NCBI RefSeq assembly: GCF_900105925.1
Contig: NZ_LT629791.1
Span: forward strand, 3,693,278-3,757,277
DNA length: 64,000 nt
Origin: Jiangella alkaliphila
Lineage (GTDB): Bacteria > Actinomycetota > Actinomycetes > Jiangellales > Jiangellaceae
Direction: 5' to 3'
Below the pieces are notes generated by a model that worked only from the letters and a program-made list of their open reading frames with translations, made no database searches and was not told the DNA's origin. This document shows, one piece after another, positions 46,965 to 60,198 of the stretch. The stretch's first letter is position 1, and each line of letters begins with the position of its first letter. The translations under genes and the position numbers were made by a program.

Positions 46965-48371
46965 TCAGGTGTGTGTCGTGGCGGGCCGGGGGAAGAGGGC
47001 GTTGTAGAGCGTGGACCACGCGGTCTGCCAGGGCCAGTTGGTCGGCAGGTGCAGGGTCAGACGCCGGGCGGAGGTGGCGATCCGGGCGGGGACGGTGATG
47101 AGTTTGCGGCGGATCGTCGCGGTGGTCGCCCTGGTCAGAGTGGGGGTCTTGGTCAGGGTCGCGGCGGCGCGGGTGAGGTTGAACGCCATGACCGCGCAGA
47201 CGAGCCAGGCCGCGTTGGCGTTGAACACCCCGGAGGGCAGGTGGGCCAGCGCGGAGGCCTTGAGGTCGGCGTGGACGTTCTCGATGACCGCGTGGGCCCG
47301 GTGGGTCTGGTCCGCGGCGACGGTGTCCATCTCGGTGGTGTCGGTGGTGGTGAAGAAGGCGTGGAAGCGCCAGGAATCGAACAACGTGTCCTGGCCTTCG
47401 CTGTTGCGGGGGTTGAGATCGGGGATACGGCGGACCACGAGCCGGCCGGGGATCTGGTCGGTCTTGTTCTTGGAGGTGAACGCGGTGAAGGGAACCTCGG
47501 CGACCTCGGCACGAGAGTTCCATGTTCTGGTGGTCTCGTCGTAGACGGCGTCGGTGTATTTGATCGTGGTCCAGGCGGTCTCGGCGATGCCGGCGATGGC
47601 GCGTTTGACCGCCGGGTCCATCCGCACGGTGATCGAGACGTTCGCGCCGGCCTTCAACGCTGCGGTGACCAGGGCGTGGGAGTAGAACGCCGAGTCCGCC
47701 CGGACCAGCACGTCTCGGCCGGCCAGGTGGGTGCGGCGGATCAGGGCGAGGGCGTCGGTGGCCAGACGCGTCGCCCCGCGTGGGGACCCGGCCGAGCCGT
47801 TGCGCAGGCGCTGGGCGGCGATCACCGGCGCGAAGGTCTGGCTGGAAACGGTGGCCAGCACGGCGTTCAGGCCCCGCACCCCGGAGTACCCGAACCCCGC
47901 GCCCTGCTTCTGATAGCCGTGTACCTCCACGATGGTGTCGTCGATGTCGACCATCACCGTCGCGGTGTCTGCGGTCTCGCCCAGCAGGGCCGTGCGCTGG
48001 GTCAGGTTGATCAGAAACCGAGAGGCGATCGCGTCGGCTTGGCGGACATGGCCGAAGGTGAAGGCGCGCAGGAACGAGCCAAGTGTGGAGGGGGCGTAGA
48101 TGCCGGCGAAGACCTTCCCCATCGCGCCGTGGCGTAGCAGGGCCATGTCGTCGATGCTGTCCGCGCCGGCGGTCATGCCGGCGACCAGGCCCGACAGCTT
48201 CAGCCCGGCGTTGGCGCCCTTGTCCGTCGGCACGCTCAGGTGCTCATCGCCCAGCTCGCGCAGCCGTGCCTCGCCGGCCAGGGCCATCGCCGGGACCAGG
48301 CCCGCCGACGACACGAGGTTGGGCTCATCGAAGGCCGCCGAGACGACCGGTCGGGTGTGAGAGAGTTGCAT
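46965..48371 (-). CDS. IS1380-family transposase
   Basis: The 468-aa protein covers most of the element. Candidate DDE acidic residues are in VMVDIDDTIVEVHG, VLVRADSAFYS and HAVIENVHADLK, and the family-typical GFGYSGVRGLNAVLAT follows the first block. It should catalyse cut-and-paste movement of the element. The reading frame is uninterrupted. It is transcribed against the host gene. Other copies may exist elsewhere in the genome and could have served as the source. Confidence 0.95.
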   Translation of the reverse strand: MQLSHTRPVVSAAFDEPNLVSSAGLVPAMALAGEARLRELGDEHLSVPTDKGANAGLKLSGLVAGMTAGADSIDDMALLRHGAMGKVFAGIYAPSTLGSFLRAFTFGHVRQADAIASRFLINLTQRTALLGETADTATVMVDIDDTIVEVHGYQKQGAGFGYSGVRGLNAVLATVSSQTFAPVIAAQRLRNGSAGSPRGATRLATDALALIRRTHLAGRDVLVRADSAFYSHALVTAALKAGANVSITVRMDPAVKRAIAGIAETAWTTIKYTDAVYDETTRTWNSRAEVAEVPFTAFTSKNKTDQIPGRLVVRRIPDLNPRNSEGQDTLFDSWRFHAFFTTTDTTEMDTVAADQTHRAHAVIENVHADLKASALAHLPSGVFNANAAWLVCAVMAFNLTRAAATLTKTPTLTRATTATIRRKLITVPARIATSARRLTLHLPTNWPWQTAWSTLYNALFPRPATTHT

Positions 48372-48479
48372 CTACGAGATGCCCTTCTTGAGCTGGCGAT
48401 ACGTGCCTTAGACAAGTCGTATCCTCCCAGCTCAGAAGCGCATTCTCACGCTCCCACGCCCTACCACGACACTCCACCT

Positions 48480-48494
48480 GTCGGTGGATCGAGG
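48480..48494. repeat. Right terminal inverted repeat of the IS
   Basis: GTCGGTGGATCGAGG is the exact complement of the left end. The second copy of CTAAG follows at 48495-48499, after which the interrupted reading frame resumes. Confidence 0.9.
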
Positions 48495-49249
48495 CTAAGC
48501 AACGGTGACTCGGTGTTCGGCACGTACAACACGCCGCCGATTCAGCGGTACACGCTCGGCCCGAACTACTACTACAGCCCGGACGGCACGTCGTCGTCGT
48601 TCGGCAACCCGATCTGGCGGGAGTATCTCGACCTGTCGCTCGAGATGCAGGCCGACGGCAGTGCGCTGCCGCGGCGGACGATCATGGCCGAGCAGCTGGA
48701 GACGTTCGTGCACGGCCCGCTGCTGACGGGACGGGTGGCGATGCTGCCGGCGCAGCTGTTCGTGCTGCGCTATGTCAGCGACCTCACGGAGTTCCCGCAC
48801 GACTTCAAGATCCGCGCGGTGCCGAACCCGGCGCCGGTCAAGGGCGAGGAGGCCTGGAACGACGGGGCGATCGGCGACCACATGTCGATCAGCACCAAGT
48901 CCGAGAACCAGGACGCGGCGTGGACGTTCGTGAAGTACTGCATGCTCAACGGCGGTCCCATGATCCCGGGTGGCCGGCTGCCGTCGCTCCTGGACCCGAG
49001 CAAGCAGTCGCAGGCGGTCGCCGACCTGCTCGGCCCGGACAGAGACACCCTGTACGACGTCGCGTCCTTCGAGAAGACCATCTTCCAGACCCCGTACAAG
49101 ATCCCCATCGACACCATCACCACGGCCGCAGTCGAGGTCGACACGATCTACAAGAAGCTCCACAACGAGGTGCTGCTCGGCCAGCTCTCGGTCGACGACT
49201 TCGTGGCCCAGGCGACCCAGCAGGCCGACGACGCCATCGAGGCGGCTGG

Positions 49250-50191
49250 GTGACCACGACCACGACGAGCGTGGTTCGAAGGGGCGGTGACACCCGTCGC
49301 CGCCCGAGATCCACCGGCCGGGCGAGCAGAACGGCCTGGCTGTTCATCGCGCCGAATCTGGTCGGCTTCCTGTGCTTCACACTGGTGCCACTGCTCGCCG
49401 CGGTCGCCATCGCCTTCACCGACTGGAACGTGGTGTCCGGCATCGATGGCATCGCGTTCGTCGGCCTGGCGAACTTCACCGAGGCACTCGGCAGCGGCAC
49501 GCTGTGGGCCACCGTCGCGCGCACGGCGTTCTACGCGGGCACGGCGGTCCCGCTGACCATGCTCGGTGGTCTCGGATTGGCCCTGCTGCTCAACCGCGAG
49601 ATCCCTGGCCGCACCGTGCTGCGGGTGCTGTTCTTCCTGCCGCACGTGGTGACCTCGGTCGCGATCGGCCTCGTGTGGCTGTTGCTCCTCAACCCTGACA
49701 GCGGCATCGTCAACGCCGGCCTGCGAGGGATCGGTGTCGACTCCCCGCCGGACTGGCTGATCTCCCAGACCTGGGGGCTCCCCTCGCTGGTGCTGATCGC
49801 GGTGTGGTCGGCGGTCGGCTACAACGCCGTCATCTACCTGTCGGCGCTCCAGGGCATGCCGGTCGATCTCTACGAGGCGGCGGCGCTGGACGGAGCGGGT
49901 GCCTTCCGCAGGTTCACCACGGTGACCTGGCCGGCACTGATGCCGATCACCACGTTCCTCGCGATCACCATGACGATCGGTCAGTCGCAGGGCTTCGGAC
50001 TGATCGCCTTCCTCACCCAGGGCGGACCGGGCGATTCGACGACCACCCTGTCGTACTACATGTACCAGCAGGGGTTCCAGTTCTACCGATTCGGTTACGC
50101 GGCAGCGATCGGAATGATCAGCTTCGCGGGCGTTCTGGTGTTGACGGCGTTCTTCTGGCGATTCCAGAAGGGGCGGGGACTGTACACGTGA
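49250..50191 (+). CDS. Sugar ABC transporter permease (MalF-like)
   Basis: The 313-aa protein starts at GTG 49250 inside the SBP stop. The N-terminal RTAWLFIAPNLVGFLCFTLVPLL is a typical CUT1 opening and six membrane segments follow. The EAA loop is near residue 215 (LYEAAALDGAGAFRRF). It forms the channel of a sugar importer with the next gene. No ATPase gene is in this operon, as is usual for CUT1 systems in actinobacteria that share an MsiK-type ATPase. Its receptor gene is disrupted just upstream. Confidence 0.95.
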   Translation: MTTTTTSVVRRGGDTRRRPRSTGRASRTAWLFIAPNLVGFLCFTLVPLLAAVAIAFTDWNVVSGIDGIAFVGLANFTEALGSGTLWATVARTAFYAGTAVPLTMLGGLGLALLLNREIPGRTVLRVLFFLPHVVTSVAIGLVWLLLLNPDSGIVNAGLRGIGVDSPPDWLISQTWGLPSLVLIAVWSAVGYNAVIYLSALQGMPVDLYEAAALDGAGAFRRFTTVTWPALMPITTFLAITMTIGQSQGFGLIAFLTQGGPGDSTTTLSYYMYQQGFQFYRFGYAAAIGMISFAGVLVLTAFFWRFQKGRGLYT

Positions 50192-51042
50192 GCGCTCTTC
50201 ACATCGCCGGCGTTCGCCGGCGCCGGCTCAGCGGCAAGGCCGGCAACGCGCTGCTCGCCTGGGGACTGGCCCTCCTGTTCATCGTGCCCTTCCTCTGGAT
50301 GCTCTCGTCGTCGCTCAAGCGGAACATCGACGTGTTCACCCTTCCCATCAGGTGGATTCCCGACCCGATCCACTGGGCGAACTACGCCGACGTGTGGCTC
50401 GGCGACATGTCGATGGTCACCTACTACGGCAACTCGCTCATCGTGACCCTGACCGGCGTCGTGGGCGACCTGACGACCTCGGCCATGGCCGGCTACGCGT
50501 TCGCCCGGCTGAGGTTCCGTGGCCGGGACAAGATCTTCCTGCTCTATCTGGCGACGTCGATCATCCCGGCGCAGCTGCTGCTGGTTCCGCGGTTCATGTT
50601 CTTCCAGCAGCTCGGCCTCTACGACACCCTCTGGGCGCTGATCCTGCCCGGCGTGTTCACGGTGTACGGGACGTTCCTCCTCCGGCAGGCCTTCATCGCC
50701 GCGCCGGAAGCGCTCGGCGAGGCGGCTCGAATCGACGGCGCCAACGAGTGGCAGGTGTTCTGGCGCATCTACCTGCCGCTGGTGCGGCCGATGCTGGCCG
50801 CCTTGGCCATCATCAGCTTCGTCAGCAGCTGGAACGACTACGAAACCCCCCTGGTCATGCTGACGAGTCCGGAGAACTTCACGATCCCGCTGGGCCTCAC
50901 CACGTTCGCCGACGCCGAAGGCGGCCTCTCGGCCGGCATCGCGATGGCTGCGGCCGTGTCGGCGCTGATCCCGGTGGCCACGGCCTTCGTGATCTTCCAG
51001 CGCCAGTTCATGGAGGCCCTTGCACACTCCGGGATCAAATGA
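50188..51042 (+). CDS. Sugar ABC transporter permease (MalG-like)
   Basis: The 284-aa protein starts at GTG 50188 in an overlap. Membrane segments include LLAWGLALLFIVPFLWML and the MalG hallmark GYAFARLRFRGRD. EALGEAARIDGANEWQVF is the EAA loop. RQFMEALAHSGIK closes the protein in the style of this family. It pairs with the preceding permease. Confidence 0.95.
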   Translation: MSALHIAGVRRRRLSGKAGNALLAWGLALLFIVPFLWMLSSSLKRNIDVFTLPIRWIPDPIHWANYADVWLGDMSMVTYYGNSLIVTLTGVVGDLTTSAMAGYAFARLRFRGRDKIFLLYLATSIIPAQLLLVPRFMFFQQLGLYDTLWALILPGVFTVYGTFLLRQAFIAAPEALGEAARIDGANEWQVFWRIYLPLVRPMLAALAIISFVSSWNDYETPLVMLTSPENFTIPLGLTTFADAEGGLSAGIAMAAAVSALIPVATAFVIFQRQFMEALAHSGIK

Positions 51043-51080
51043 GAGCCGAGCTGCCCTTCTCAGAGGACGGAGTCTCACCG

Positions 51081-52999
51081 ATGCCCCGACCGACCCGACG
51101 CACCTTCCTCCGCACGACGACGCTGGCGAGCGTGGGCGTGGCGACGGCCTGGCCGTTGTCGCGGCCGGGGCCGGCCGTTGCCGGACCCGCCGTCGAGGTC
51201 ACCACCGTCTTCGCCTCGGTCAGCGAGGGTTACCACACCTTCCGGATCCCGGCCGTCGTCCGAGCAGCGGACGGAACGGTGCTGGCGTTCGCCGAGGGCA
51301 GGGTCGATTCCTCGGCCGACTCCGGCGACATCGACCTGGTGCTGCGCCGCTCCACCGACGGCGGCCGGACCTGGGGCCCGCTGCAGGTCGTCGGCGACAA
51401 CGGGCCGAACACGTTCGGCAACCCGGCGCCCGTCGTCGATCCCGCGTCCGGTGACGTCGTCCTGCTGAGCACCCACAACGACGGCACGGTGACCGCCGCT
51501 CAGATCCGGCGCGGCGAGGTCCGGCCCGAACATGGCCGGCGCATCCACGTCCAGCGCAGCTCCGACCACGGCGTCACCTGGTCCGACCCGCTCGAGATCA
51601 CCGACGACGTCAAGCTGCCGGAATGGCGGTGGTACGCCACCGGGCCGGTGCACGCGATCGCGCTCGAGCATGGTCCGCACGCCGGTCGCCTGGTCGTCCC
51701 GGCCAACCATTCGACCAGCCCGGAGCCGGGCTCGCCCGACACCGGCAACGAGCCCAAGTACTTCGGCGGTCATGTGCTCTACAGCGACGACGGCGGGTAC
51801 ACCTGGCGGATCGGTGGCGTGGACACACCGCTGACCGGTGACGTGAACCCCAACGAGACGACCGCGACCGAGCTGAGCGACGGCACCGTCTACTTCAACA
51901 CGCGCAACCAGAACGGAACGAACCCGCACAACCGCGCCGGCGCCATCAGCACCGACGGCGGCGAGACGTTCGAGGCTCCGTACGCACCTGTCAGCGACGT
52001 CGTCGCGCCGGTGATCCAGGGATCGGTCCTGAAGCTGTCCGGTGCGGCCGACCCGCGCCGGCGGGTGGTGCTCTCCGTCGCCGGACACCACTTCGCCCGG
52101 GAGAACCTCACGCTGAGCTCGAGTTTCGACGACGCTGCGTCCTGGCATCATGGCGTGGTCGTTCACGACGGGCCGGCCGGGTACTCCGACGTGGTCGAGC
52201 TCGGCGAGCGGAAGGGCGCGGCGCTCGGCGTCCTGTTCGAGAGCGGCGGCCGGCTCGACGAGATCGTCCCGCCTGGCCTGCCCTATCACCAGCGGATCAG
52301 CTTCGCCCGGGTGCCGCTCGCCCGGCTCGACGTGCCCGACCCGCCACCGCGGATCACCCCGGACCGCTCCGGCCTGCGTAATCACGGCACGGTCGGCGGA
52401 CGGCCACAGGGCGTCGGCGGCCGGTTCGGGCGCGCCCTGGAGCTCGCCGGCGACTACGTCGAGCTCCCGCTGACGGATGCGCTGGCTCTCGGCGAGAACG
52501 AGTTCACCGCCGCGGCGTGGTTCCGGACGGGGGAGCGCACGCGGGTCCAGTCACTCCTCTGGGCGCACTCCCACGCCGACGGGGCCGCCAAGTGGCGCAT
52601 CCAGGTCGAACCCGCGCAGAATCGCATCCACGCCCTGGTCGACACGGTTTCGGCCGCGAGCACTCTGGCCGTGCCGGGTGACTTCGCCGACGATCGCTGG
52701 CACCACGTGGCGCTCGTCCGTCGTGACCACGCCCTCGACCTCTATGTCGACGGTGATCGGGCCGCATCGGCCGCCGCCGTTCCCGGCTCCGTCTCGGCAG
52801 CCGCGCGCACGGGCATCCGCATCGGCGCCCGTGTCGACGGGGTGAACGATCCTCTCGTCGGCGCGGTCGAGGAGGTCTGGATCGTGGGCCGGGCGCTGGA
52901 CGACGGCCAGGTCCGTACTCTGGTGGAACGCAACACCGCGCCCGGCGCCGTCGTGCACCTTCCCGTCGACCGGATCCGGCGCGGGTCCTCTGGCCGCGG

Positions 53000-53003
<4 letters not shown>
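51081..53003 (+). CDS. Tat-exported sialidase with LamG-type C-terminal domain
   Basis: The product is 640 aa from ATG 51081, 8 bases after GGAG; the upstream ATG at 51039 overlaps the permease stop but would extend the Tat signal (TRRTFLRTTTLASVG) unusually. FRIPAVV and SGDIDLVLRRSTDGGRTW begin the propeller. NETTATELSDGTVYFNTRN holds the glutamate and arginine and AGYSDVVEL the tyrosine. Asp boxes: STDGGRTW, SSDHGVTW, SDDGGYTW and STDGGETF. The LamG region is FGRALELAGDYVELP to DDRWHHVALVRR. It is a paralogue of the sialidase at 30041. Being in an operon with an esterase and beta-galactosidase points to sequential trimming of one glycan. Confidence 0.94.
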
Positions 53004-56949
<3,946 letters not shown>

Positions 56950-56974
56950 CCCACGTACGACCGGAGGCTCATCG

Positions 56975-58273
56975 GTGGCAGACCCCGACCGCCCGAACGT
57001 GCTGGTGTTCCTGACCGACCAGCAGCGCTTCGACAGCACCGGCGTGCACGGCAACCCGCTCGGGCTCACGCCGAATCTGGACCGGCTGGCCGCGACCGGC
57101 ACCCACTTCAGTCACGCGTTCACGCCGCAGCCGGTGTGCGCGCCGGCCCGGGCCGCACTGCAGACCGGCCAGTACCAGAACCGCACCGGCGTGTACCGCA
57201 ACGGGTGCGTCCTGCCGCCGGGCATCCCCACCCTGGCGCATCACTTCGGCGCGGCCGGCTACCGGACCGGGTACGTCGGCAAGTGGCACCTGGCCGGCAC
57301 CGACGACCAGCCGGTCCCGCCCGAGCTGCGCGGCGGGTACGAGCACTGGCTCGGCGCCGACGTGGTGGAGTTCATCTCCAGCCCGTTCGAGGCGCGGCTG
57401 TACGACACCGACGGTGCGGACGTGCGGCTGCCGGGCTACCGCGCGGACGCCTACGTGGATGCGGCGATCGACTACCTGTCCCGCCCGCGGGCCGACCCGT
57501 TCCTGCTGTTCGTCTCGCTCATCGAGCCGCACCACCACAACCCGGACGACGACTACCCCGCGCCGCAGGGCTACGCCGAACGGTATGCGGGGCGGTGGAC
57601 CCCCGGCGACCTCGCCGCGCTCGGCGGGACCACCGAGGAACACCTGCCCGGTTACTGGGGCATGGTCCGCCGCGTCGACGAGGCCTTCGGGCGGCTGCTC
57701 GACGCGCTGCAGGCGCACGGCCTGCGCGATGACACCGTGGTCGCGTTCACCTCCGACCACGGCTGTCACTTCAAGACCCGCAACCGCGAGTACAAACGCT
57801 CCGCGCACGACGCGTCGATCCGGGTGCCGCTGGTGTTGGACGGGCCAGGCCTGCGCGGTGGCGGCCGGCGCGACGACCTCGTCAGCCTGATCGACCTGCC
57901 GCCCACCCTGCTGGACGCGGCCGGGCTGCCCGCGCCGGACGCGATGCAGGGCGTCTCGTTGCTGCGCGAACGCGACCGGGACGCGGTGTTCGTCCAGATC
58001 AGCGAGTCGCACGTCGGCCGGGCGATCCGCACCCGGCGATGGAAGTACTCGGTGCGGGCACCCCACGCGGACGGCCGGGCCGATCCCGGCGCGCCCGAGT
58101 ACGTCGAGGACCTCCTCTACGATCTCGACGCCGACCCCTACGAGCTGACCAACCTGGCCGGCCGGCCGTCGCACACGGAGGTCGCCGCGCACCTGCGCCG
58201 GCAGCTGACCGCGTCGATGCTGGCCGCCGGTGAGCCGGTTCCGGTCATCCGAGCCGCCGGGCGGGAAGGATGA
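56975..58273 (+). CDS. Sulfatase (formylglycine type), short
   Basis: The 432-aa protein starts at GTG 56975 with GGAGG about 8 bases upstream. The formylglycine motif is C55-A-P-A-R. LVFLTDQQRFD gives the N-terminal metal aspartates. FTSDHGCHFKTRNREYKRS holds the second metal-site block, with an unusual histidine-rich replacement of the usual GE-H-G. YDLDADPYELTNLAG is the typical C-terminal motif. No signal peptide is present. It closes the IclR-headed operon and should remove sulfate from a sugar in the cytoplasm. It is distinct from the sulfatase at 38194 in length and motif. Confidence 0.92.
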   Translation: MADPDRPNVLVFLTDQQRFDSTGVHGNPLGLTPNLDRLAATGTHFSHAFTPQPVCAPARAALQTGQYQNRTGVYRNGCVLPPGIPTLAHHFGAAGYRTGYVGKWHLAGTDDQPVPPELRGGYEHWLGADVVEFISSPFEARLYDTDGADVRLPGYRADAYVDAAIDYLSRPRADPFLLFVSLIEPHHHNPDDDYPAPQGYAERYAGRWTPGDLAALGGTTEEHLPGYWGMVRRVDEAFGRLLDALQAHGLRDDTVVAFTSDHGCHFKTRNREYKRSAHDASIRVPLVLDGPGLRGGGRRDDLVSLIDLPPTLLDAAGLPAPDAMQGVSLLRERDRDAVFVQISESHVGRAIRTRRWKYSVRAPHADGRADPGAPEYVEDLLYDLDADPYELTNLAGRPSHTEVAAHLRRQLTASMLAAGEPVPVIRAAGREG

Positions 58274-58288
58274 GCCTCCGCACGCGGG

Positions 58289-59353
58289 TCAGCGCGTCAG
58301 CCAGTCGAGGTCGAGGCGAACGACGTGCAACGGGGCGGCGTTGGCGACGACTCGGTGGTTGCTCATGTACGCGACGACGATGGTGCCGTCGTCGGTCACG
58401 GCGATGTCGGAGTACCGCGCGCTCGGGGCGCTCGCGGTGATGAGCTTCTCGTCGATCCAGGTCCGGCCCTCGTCGACGCTGCGCCGGATGTAGAGCTGGC
58501 TGTCGCGGGAGACGGTCATGAGGAGCGTCCGATCGTCGTACCGGACGAACCCGAGGTTGTTGTCGCCGCCGAAATCGTGGGTGACGGTGCCGCGGTACTT
58601 GTACTGGTTCGTGACGCGCACCCGCCCCATGCGTCCGACGCCATCCCGGGTACGCCAGGGGACGAGAGCCGTCATGCCCTCCCTCCGGGCGGGCTGTGCT
58701 TTCGTCTCGACGGTTTCGGCGAACTCCGGGGTGGCCGTCCACGTTCGCCCGTCGTCGTCGCTGTAGAGGAGGCACGCCCGTCCGGGCACCACGACCCGGC
58801 CGGTTGGCAGAGTGAAGCCCGTCCCCCCGTTGGTCGGGAGACCGTTGGCGTGGTCGCTGGTGACGGTGGGGAAGGACACGTCTCCCCAGGTCCGGCCGCC
58901 GTCACCGCTCACCCGCTGGTGCAGCACGAGGTCCGGCGGTTCCCAGTTCTGCGGGCCGGCCGTGTACAGCGTGGCGAGGTCGCCGCCCATCATCGTCACG
59001 ACGCTCGCATAGCCGCAGTCTCCGGCTTCCCCGCCGGCGTGGTGGATGATCCCACCCGGCGACCAGTTCCGCCCTCCGTCGACGCTCCGGAACGTCACGA
59101 TGTCCGCGGCGCCCTTGTCCACGTTCACGCCCGGCGTCGTGACGGGGTATCGGTGCTGGGCCACGATCGTGAGCGTCTGGCTCCCGGTCGCGATGACTGT
59201 GGGGAGCTGATGGTTGCCGGCCGAGATTTGCCCGATGTCCTCGAACATCCCGGTGGACGTCCGCGCCGCCGCCGGTGCGGGACGTGTGACATCGGGGAGG
59301 TAGGCGGCACCCAGGCCGGCAGCTGCGCCGGCGAGGAACGTTCGTCGCTTCAT
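58289..59353 (-). CDS. Exported BNR-repeat protein, divergent from sialidases
   Basis: The 354-aa protein starts at the ATG at 59353 with AAGGGA upstream. A Tat-like signal (KRRTFLAGAAAGLG) begins it. Asp-box-like repeats are SVDGGRNW, SGDGGRTW, SDDDGRTW and SVDEGRTW, so it is a beta propeller. The FRIP arginine motif is missing (LPTVIATGSQTL lies there) and no ENxxxEL glutamate block is seen. A tyrosine motif (SARYSDIAV) is retained. It may therefore be a non-hydrolytic lectin or an enzyme with a different specificity. It is divergent from the second GntR gene, with their operators between. Confidence 0.85.
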   Translation of the reverse strand: MKRRTFLAGAAAGLGAAYLPDVTRPAPAAARTSTGMFEDIGQISAGNHQLPTVIATGSQTLTIVAQHRYPVTTPGVNVDKGAADIVTFRSVDGGRNWSPGGIIHHAGGEAGDCGYASVVTMMGGDLATLYTAGPQNWEPPDLVLHQRVSGDGGRTWGDVSFPTVTSDHANGLPTNGGTGFTLPTGRVVVPGRACLLYSDDDGRTWTATPEFAETVETKAQPARREGMTALVPWRTRDGVGRMGRVRVTNQYKYRGTVTHDFGGDNNLGFVRYDDRTLLMTVSRDSQLYIRRSVDEGRTWIDEKLITASAPSARYSDIAVTDDGTIVVAYMSNHRVVANAAPLHVVRLDLDWLTR

Positions 59354-59390
59354 GAGGATCCCTTCTGAGCCCGAGGGTGGCAGTGATCGT

Positions 59391-59407
59391 ATGACTTGAA
59401 AAGTCAT
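59391..59407. promoter_or_regulatory. 17-bp palindrome between divergent BNR and gntR genes
   Basis: ATGACTTGAAAAGTCAT is a perfect 7-3-7 palindrome, AT-rich and located 38 bases before the start of the BNR gene. It is a likely operator for the FadR-type regulator. It does not resemble the operator of the other GntR protein at 31945. Confidence 0.6.
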
Positions 59408-59430
59408 CTGAGCAATAGCTGAAATAGGAG

Positions 59431-59479
59431 TTGATTCATCTGATCTGTTGCTCTAGTCTTCCGTTGTCTCATCAGATGA
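59431..59479 (+). promoter_or_regulatory. gntR promoter with flanking 9-bp inverted repeat
   Basis: TTGATT (59431-59436) and TAGTCT (59454-59459) are 17 bases apart. TCATCTGAT (59436-59444) and ATCAGATGA (59471-59479) are exact complements on either side of the -10 box. GAAGG (59482-59486) lies 7 bases before the start, so the mRNA has a normal leader. Confidence 0.5.
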
Positions 59480-59493
59480 TCGAAGGTCGGCCC

Positions 59494-60153
59494 ATGTCCT
59501 CTGTCCCGAAGTACCGCGAAGCTCAGCTCAGGCTGCGTTCGTTCATCGCCGAGCACGGACTACGAGCCGGCGACCAGCTGCCTCCGGAGGCGGAACTGGC
59601 CGAAGCGTTCGGCATCAGCCGTCTGTCGTTGCGGGAGGCCGTCAAGGGTCTGGAGACGGTCGGCGTCCTGCGAACGCGCCACGGCGGCGGGACCTACGTC
59701 GAGCCGTTCTCGTTCGCGCCGATCCTGGAAAACCTGCCGTACGCCCTTCAGTTGGAGGGGCGTGATCTCCTGAATCTCCTCGAGCTCCGTGCCGCTCTCG
59801 AGGAGGGGCTGATCGCGCGGGCGTCGGAGTGGATCCGGCGTCGCGACGTCGAAGAGCTGCGGGGCATCGCGACGGCCATGGCCGCCGAGGGCTGCACACC
59901 GGATGAGCACGCTGCCCTGGATCGGCAGTTTCATCGCCGCCTGTACGAGCCCTTGGACAATCCGCTGGTCAACCAGGTGATCGATCTGTTCTGGGAGATG
60001 TTCAACCGGCTGCACCGTGCGACGGTCGCTCAGCCGTCCACCCCCGCGGAGCTCGCTCGGATGCACCTGGACATCGTCGATGCGGTCGCCGCGCAGAGCG
60101 GCGAGGTCGAGGCGATGTACCGCCACTTCGAGAACATCCGCACGCGGCTCTAG
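59494..60153 (+). CDS. GntR-family regulator, FadR subfamily
   Basis: The 219-aa protein starts at ATG 59494. The upstream in-frame codons are less likely because only this ATG has a Shine-Dalgarno site (GAAGG). The winged helix is LPPEAELAEAFGISRLSLREAVKGLETVGVL and the FCD domain begins around residue 80 (LNLLELRAALEEGLIA). It contains DRQFHRRLYEPLDNPLV, like the other regulator. It probably controls the downstream sugar importer and aldolase and the divergent BNR gene. The best operator candidates are at 59391 and 59436-59479. Confidence 0.9.
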   Translation: MSSVPKYREAQLRLRSFIAEHGLRAGDQLPPEAELAEAFGISRLSLREAVKGLETVGVLRTRHGGGTYVEPFSFAPILENLPYALQLEGRDLLNLLELRAALEEGLIARASEWIRRRDVEELRGIATAMAAEGCTPDEHAALDRQFHRRLYEPLDNPLVNQVIDLFWEMFNRLHRATVAQPSTPAELARMHLDIVDAVAAQSGEVEAMYRHFENIRTRL

Positions 60154-60198
60154 GGCCGCGGAGCCCATTCGTCCTGATTCTCAGCTCAAGGAGGAGCG

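Larger units (their letters stand above)
46830..48494 (-). mobile_element. IS1380-family insertion sequence, 1665 bp
   Basis: The ends are inverted repeats: CCTCGATCCACCGAC at 46830-46844 and its exact complement at 48480-48494. The flanking target duplication is CTAAG (46825-46829 and 48495-48499), consistent with the 4-5 bp of IS1380. A single transposase gene fills the element on the minus strand. The intact transposase, intact ends and exact duplication point to a recent insertion. Confidence 0.95.
46249..49253 (+). pseudogene. Sugar ABC transporter binding lipoprotein, split by an IS element
   Basis: The gene begins at GTG 46249 (AAAGGAG 6 bases upstream) with SRRTALKAAAGVAGAAFLAACG, a Tat signal and lipobox (Cys27). 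It reads an SBP_bac_1-type sequence to VARELS at 46829. There an IS1380-family element intervenes. Removing the element and one copy of the 5-bp duplication rejoins the frame at 48500 (NGDSVFGTYN) and reads open to the stop at 49253. The rebuilt protein is about 444 aa, normal for a CUT1 sugar receptor. As sequenced, the gene cannot make a full product, so the downstream permeases lack their receptor unless another SBP supplies it. Confidence 0.92.

Noticed and set aside
48240-49253. Separate 337-codon gene beginning inside the IS element
   Set aside because: The first 86 codons are IS sequence and the rest is the downstream half of the interrupted binding protein.
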